From contig CM065398.1 of NCBI GenBank assembly GCA_033060915.1, forward strand, positions 2,130,001-2,194,000: DNA of 64,000 nucleotides. The letters are read 5' to 3'. Numbering within the stretch: the stretch's first letter is position 1; each line of letters begins with the position of its first letter. The position numbers and the translations under genes are program-made. The notes beneath the pieces were generated by a model. That model worked only from the letters and a program-made list of their open reading frames with translations. It made no database searches and was not told the origin of the DNA. This document shows positions 61,200 to 64,000 of the stretch, in pieces. The DNA comes from Euryodendron excelsum (Eukaryota > Streptophyta > Magnoliopsida > Ericales > Pentaphylacaceae).

Positions 61200-63805
61200 T
61201 GAGGTCGGGGGGAAGATCTAGGGGATCGGGATACGGGTGCACGGCCCATACTTCACAAGAACATTATGTAGTCTTAGTAAGAGGAGGAAGGGCTAAGGAT
61301 TTACCTTGTGTCAAGTCCAATTACATTATTCCTAATCCTAAATGGAATGGGGACTTGCTTAAGAATAAGAAAGAGGAATCTCGTGTTGTGGTTGGGGGTG
61401 GAGTGGGGTGGGGGAGATCTGGGGGTGGAAGATCTATGGTGGGGGAGTGTTGGGGTATGATGGGTTGGAGTGGGAGGTGGCTGGCTGCGATGGGGAAGGA
61501 CTTGGGGTGGTCAACTAGGGTGAGGGAAATGCTATGGGTGGCCGGCTGCGACAGGGGAGCTGCTGTGGAGTAGAGGGTTAGGTCGGCTGCAACGAAGGAG
61601 GGTAGGGCATGGTCGGTAGGGGCTAGGGGGGCTATGGGTGATCGGCTGGCCGGGAATGCCTGTGGGGGGGCTGGGTGTTATGGGTGTGGCTGGTGGTGCT
61701 GTTGCAGAGCCACCATGTGTTCCCGCACATGGAGAAGATGAAACGGAAGAACAAAATAAGAGAAAAGAATTAAAATATTATATTTTAGTTTTATTGTTTT
61801 CTAAAGGAAATAAGTTTATGATAATAATATCTCAAATAAGGGTAGTTAGGTAATTTCACAATTCCGTTAGCCTTTGTTCTCTCGTAAGGGAGGTCAGTGT
61901 AATTTCTAAATATGGTGGTCGCTTCCAGTACTTCTTCAGATGTCGAGGGGAGGTTAGTGTAATTTACCCTAAAATTTAAAACCATGCATTCTATAGTTAA
62001 ACATCAAATTATGTATAAAATCATATTGGTTTTATTTTACAATTGGATACCAAGTTATTTTTTTCAAACTTGCAACAAGTTTCATATGTGAACACAGATA
62101 TCCAAGTGACAGACACGCATGTCTTTCAAGTGTCCAATTCTAAAAAAATAATAAAATAAAGGACAAGTTTGGATGCGTATCCGACACATGTCGGGGGAGT
62201 GTCCAACACAGACACAACACCTTCCTAGGCGTGTCTATGCTTCTTAGCCCAATACAAATAGCACTCCCGTCACAAATATGCATGCTCCACAGTTAACAAC
62301 CATGCACCAAAATCTAGAATGTTCTGATGTTTTGCTATATTTTAAGGAGGGTCCACAAGTTTTTGATTAAAAACATTTAGTAAAAGGCAAACAAAGCTTA
62401 AGATGTTTCCAATAAAACAATAAAAATAAGGAAAAAAAAAGGTCTCCTATGAAACGAATGGAGCTTTAAGCAATTGGGCAGTGATGGGATTCTGGAATTC
62501 CCCATAAGATTAACTTTCACATTCTCCAGGCATTTTCAGTACTGAGACACCACAAGAGATGGAGTTCCTTGATGGATACAAGCAAACCATTAGATCTCAA
62601 ATTCTAAGCAAAGGCGAAAAGGTGACAGTTCTATTGACATCATATTGATTGCTAAACCCTGTTGAGATCCTCAGAGAGACTCCACTTGCTAAACATGCTT
62701 CTAATACTTCCGAAGTGATTGAAATTCTTTCTTTGGCGCCAAGATTTCTTAAGTTAGAAGCAGATGCTCTGGGAAAAGAGAAGTTTTGATCATAAACCCT
62801 TTCTTTTTCTTTTGGAAAATTAGTGCCTTCTTATGTCATCTCATTTCCCTTTCAACTACAGCATTTTTCATCCAGTTATTCGAGGAAATTATTGCTCCAG
62901 TTGTCTTCTCTTCGAGTAATGTGTTTCTAATTAAAAAGGAAAAGGTTTCTTCAGCCCCAAACTGATTCTAACAAAATTAAAGTCAACTAATAGATCAAAC
63001 ATTATTCATCAACTTGCAAGGAATGAATACATATGAGAGCTGTTGGAGAGCTTGATATGAATTGTTAGCTCAATTTCCTTATAGCTTAAGCTTTTGGGAC
63101 TATTGGTAATCTACGATGGTATCAGATCTCAAGTTGGAGGAGGTCTTGGGTTCAAGTCGTTCCATTTGTATTTGTTTACCGTTCCCATTCTGATTCTTGT
63201 ATATTTGAATGTCTGCATCTCTGTGTACAAGACAAAGTTGCAGGTGAGCGAGGGTAACAACTAAAGCTTTTGGGACTAGCAGGTTACTGGTCCAACACAC
63301 CAAGGTGCCAAATTAGCATAGTGCTTGAAGTTGGCTAGTTAGAAGAACTTGTTTAGTTTTCTGGTTTTGAAAACAGTAATGACAGCAAATTCAATTCCAT
63401 GATGAAGGAACGTCCTTCAAAATGGTCACCACTCAGGTTCAAAATAATATTAAATAAAGCAGCAGAGATCAATACTTACAAAATCAGCAAACTTCTGAAT
63501 AGGAGCTTTGGCCATCTGTGCTGTCTCCACCAGACAAATTATCTGGCTCAAAACCGTGTTAGACCCAACTTTTGTAGCTTGTACATGAAGGGAGCCGTGC
63601 AAATTTATAGTACCTCCAATAATTGATGAATCCACCTCCTTCAAGACAGGTGCAGATTCACCAGTAACCATACTCTCATTAACATAACTTGAACCCCATA
63701 CAACCACTCCGTCTACAGGAACCTTTGTACCCGGAGGAACTTTTAAAATGTCACCAGGCTGAATCAGCAATGCATCTATCTCCCTTTCTCCAATATTTTT
63801 TCCAC
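53264..63805 (-). CDS. RAN1: Copper-transporting P1B-ATPase RAN1/HMA7 (C-terminal part, 6 exons)
   Basis: RAN1 (HMA7) pumps Cu(+) into the secretory pathway, supplying copper to ethylene receptors. Six exons join in phase to about 554 residues reaching the true C-terminus ([17 protein letters not shown]). Motifs in order: [10 protein letters not shown] (actuator TGES), [20 protein letters not shown] (CPC ion site), [15 protein letters not shown] (phosphorylated Asp), [10 protein letters not shown] (P1B SEHP), [34 protein letters not shown] and [20 protein letters not shown]. The last two membrane segments are [20 protein letters not shown] and [17 protein letters not shown] (MxxSS). All catalytic residues are present. 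Wording such as [20 protein letters not shown] and [13 protein letters not shown] is RAN1-specific rather than HMA5-like. The N-terminal metal-binding domains and first membrane segments lie beyond base 64000. One intron is 7.3 kb and packed with repeats. Confidence 0.95.
54110..54470. repeat. Probable decayed MITE in RAN1 last intron
   Basis: TTTCTGTTTTCGTTTTTTGG on the left and complementary GAAATGAAAATGAAAATAGA on the right, with GTTTGGCAAAC- and AACCAAACAG-type ends. It resembles common plant MITEs by eye. No clear target duplication. Confidence 0.35.
54662..54919 (-). CDS. RAN1: RAN1 exon: nucleotide-binding to phosphorylation domain
   Basis: Acceptor GAACAG|GTTGGT, donor AGGGAG|GTGAGT. 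Encodes [20 protein letters not shown], then [20 protein letters not shown] and [20 protein letters not shown]. Confidence 0.95.
55013..55213 (-). CDS. RAN1: RAN1 exon: nucleotide-binding domain with SEHPLA
   Basis: Acceptor GCTCAG|GCTAGC, donor GTTTTG|GTGAGT. Encodes [20 protein letters not shown] and later [20 protein letters not shown], with the P1B His-Pro motif. Confidence 0.95.
55369..55393. repeat. (GA)n microsatellite in RAN1 intron
   Basis: Twelve or so GA units in the 462-base intron between the CPC and SEHP exons. Confidence 0.95.
55676..56018 (-). CDS. RAN1: RAN1 exon: CPC membrane segment and DKTGT site
   Basis: Acceptor TTATAG|GTATAT, donor GCAGAG|GTAATT. Encodes [18 protein letters not shown], then [40 protein letters not shown] and [19 protein letters not shown], ending LVASAE. 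Confidence 0.95.
56129..56187 (-). CDS. RAN1: RAN1 exon: membrane segment [19 protein letters not shown]
   Basis: A 59-base exon, acceptor TTGCAG|GTTGCT, donor GGGGTG|GTAAGC. One hydrophobic segment. The last codon (Trp) is completed by the next exon. It lies 7.29 kb downstream of the previous exon. Confidence 0.93.
57515..57835 (+). repeat. Repeat family A, copy 2
   Basis: Aligns with 17490-17815 end to end, including GTGAAATGCTCTATA, GATGAATCCAACACTTAAGA and CGTACCCGCACCCAACA. It lies inside the 7.3-kb RAN1 intron. Confidence 0.6.
57863..57912. repeat. (GA)n microsatellite in RAN1 intron
   Basis: About 24 uninterrupted GA units. Confidence 0.95.
58213..58412 (+). mobile_element. SINE with poly(A) tail and 12-bp target duplication
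   Basis: ATCTCCATTCAT is at 58201-58212 and again at 58425-58436. The body starts GACCCCCATGGGGTAGAAAC, has a box-B-like GAGTTCAATCTCC at about 58271, and ends in an A-run (58396-58412) followed by a short TA stretch. The length of about 200 bp, the tRNA-like head and the long direct repeats define a plant SINE. Confidence 0.85.
58547..58564. repeat. (AT)n microsatellite
   Basis: Nine AT units in the RAN1 intron. Confidence 0.9.
58655..59135 (-). repeat. Repeat family B (hAT-derived), inverted copy
   Basis: Its right end GTGTTCGTGTCCATGCTTCTTAGG is the complement of the GAAGCACGGACAC terminus, and its interior (ATGTCATG, TTAATTAGTATTG) matches the other copies in reverse. It is related to the terminus of the hAT at 4331. 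Confidence 0.65.
59600..59960 (+). repeat. Repeat family B, direct copy 1
   Basis: Interior TTTATGTCATATATATGAAT...CACTAATTAAAATTAAAAAT parallels 4430-4510 in the 3' part of the hAT. It ends GACACCTTCTAAGAAGTGCCGATACTT. Confidence 0.65.
59965..60405 (+). repeat. Repeat family B, direct copy 2
   Basis: ATAACACTAATTCAACATTA...AAACTTGCAATGTG...GACACGTGTG...GTCCGACGTGTGTCC...ACACCTTCTTAGAAGTG, then GTGCTTCCTAGG. Confidence 0.65.
61162..61197 (+). repeat. Run of 36 G
   Basis: An uninterrupted homopolymer near the centre of the Mutator-like element, where C/A-rich sequence changes to G-rich. The length may be an assembly artefact. Confidence 0.9.
61255..61314 (+). pseudogene. Plastid rps12-like fragment (NUPT)
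   Basis: Reads [20 protein letters not shown]. Plastid ribosomal protein S12 has [18 protein letters not shown] in its second exon, and the nucleotides (GTAGTCTTAGTAAGAGG, AAGGATTTACC) look plastid rather than mitochondrial. Only about 60 bases; both flanks are unrelated G-rich sequence. It was carried within the Mutator-like element. Confidence 0.65.
63085..63290 (+). repeat. SINE-like or LTR-derived tRNA-related repeat
   Basis: Contains ATGGTATCAGATCTCAAG and GTCTTGGGTTCAAGTCGT, a tRNA-like box B. It is bracketed by two AAGCTTTTGGGACTA segments (about 63087 and 63266). The class is uncertain. Confidence 0.4.
63480..63805 (-). CDS. RAN1: RAN1 exon: actuator domain with TGES
   Basis: Acceptor TTCTAG|GTGGAA, donor GATTTT|GTAAGT. 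Encodes [20 protein letters not shown], then [40 protein letters not shown] and [14 protein letters not shown]. The first two bases complete a Gly codon from an exon outside the window. Confidence 0.94.
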
Positions 63806-64000
63806 CTAGAAAATTGATAAATTGATAAAACCCAGTATACTAGGTCATCAAAGTTTCCAATATCATTTTAGCATATATTTTGGCAATAAGGAAACCACAC
63901 AGATTATCACTTTTTATTTTTCTTTCCCTTCTTTTGTCGTTTCTTTTTATAAGTGTACAGTAATTATTAATGAAAAATAACTAAAACTTCTCTTCCCCCC

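Larger units (their letters stand above)
60487..61969. mobile_element. Non-autonomous Mutator-like element, 1483 bp, 9-bp TSD
   Basis: It starts GGATAAATTACGCGGACCTC and ends in the complement of GGGTAAATTACACTAACCTC. Terminal inverted repeats extend about 100 bases and include GAAGAAGTAC(A/T)GGAAGC and AAATTACACTGACCTCCCTT. TAAAATTTA flanks it at 60478-60486 and 61970-61978. The left half is C/A-rich and the right half G-rich. No transposase. It is inserted in a family B repeat inside the RAN1 intron. Confidence 0.9.
60410..62255 (+). repeat. Repeat family B, direct copy 3, interrupted by a Mutator-type element
   Basis: Left part 60410-60486, right part 61970-62255 (CAAACTTGCAACAAGTTTCA ... 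CCGACACATGTCGGGGGAG ... ACACCTTCCTAGGCGTG, then GCTTCTTAG). The two parts rejoin across the insertion. Confidence 0.7.

Noticed and set aside
61160..61573. 137-codon open frame beginning with a Gly run
   Set aside because: It is driven by the G homopolymer and G-rich sequence inside a Mutator-like element; only about 20 residues (rps12-like) resemble any protein.
63110..63165. Possible tRNA gene
   Set aside because: Box-like motifs are present but no cloverleaf or acceptor stem can be formed; it reads as a tRNA-derived repeat.

Overview
The window is nuclear DNA of a flowering plant, most likely a eudicot with an AT-rich, retrotransposon-rich genome. The evidence is spliced genes whose exons match plant families (a choline-phosphate cytidylyltransferase, a VQ-motif protein and a RAN1/HMA7-type copper ATPase), GT-AG introns, and plant-type Ty1-copia, Ty3-gypsy, BED-hAT, Mutator-like and SINE elements. 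The species cannot be named from the sequence.

Layout. A frameshifted ATL-type RING-H2 pseudogene lies at 399-712 (+). The minus strand from 26839 down to 1814 is one choline-phosphate cytidylyltransferase gene with 8 coding exons and an intact 296-codon frame. It is stretched over 25 kb by transposon-filled introns. Intron 6 (2229-8267) holds two broken BED-hAT transposases. Intron 1 (10246-26696) holds a long inverted repeat of Ty3-gypsy LTR sequence around an integrase remnant (10525-17472) and a nest in which a Ty1-copia fragment is split by a Ty3-gypsy element (19288-24571, TSD GATAG) and a 1.3-kb solo LTR (24602-25936, TSD CTCAT).

Between 26.9 and 33.4 kb there is a solo LTR and otherwise AT-rich sequence without a gene. 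A single-exon VQ-motif gene is at 33407-33961 (-). From 34 to 53 kb the window is repeats: microsatellites, a 204-bp LTR with a primer-binding site, a degenerate Ty3-gypsy element (39601-43303) carrying an array of about 15 stem-loop units, a 4.2-kb solo LTR (43304-47489) with three palindromes spaced 38 bp apart just before its TATA box, and a copia fragment.

The last 11 kb (53264-63805, -) is the C-terminal two-thirds of a RAN1/HMA7 copper-transporting ATPase. Its six exons carry the TGES, CPC, DKTGT, SEHP and GDGIND motifs, and the 5' end lies beyond the window. Its 7.3-kb intron holds a SINE with a 12-bp TSD, three direct copies of a hAT-derived repeat, and a Mutator-type element (9-bp TSD) that carries a short plastid rps12-like fragment and a 36-G run.

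The three intact genes are functionally unrelated: phosphatidylcholine synthesis, WRKY-linked transcriptional control, and copper delivery to ethylene receptors. They form no operon or pathway. The most unusual biology here is structural: genes apparently kept functional around heavy transposon load, a 2.7-kb-arm hairpin inside a transcribed intron, and repeat arrays with secondary-structure signatures. I found no convincing new multi-gene system.
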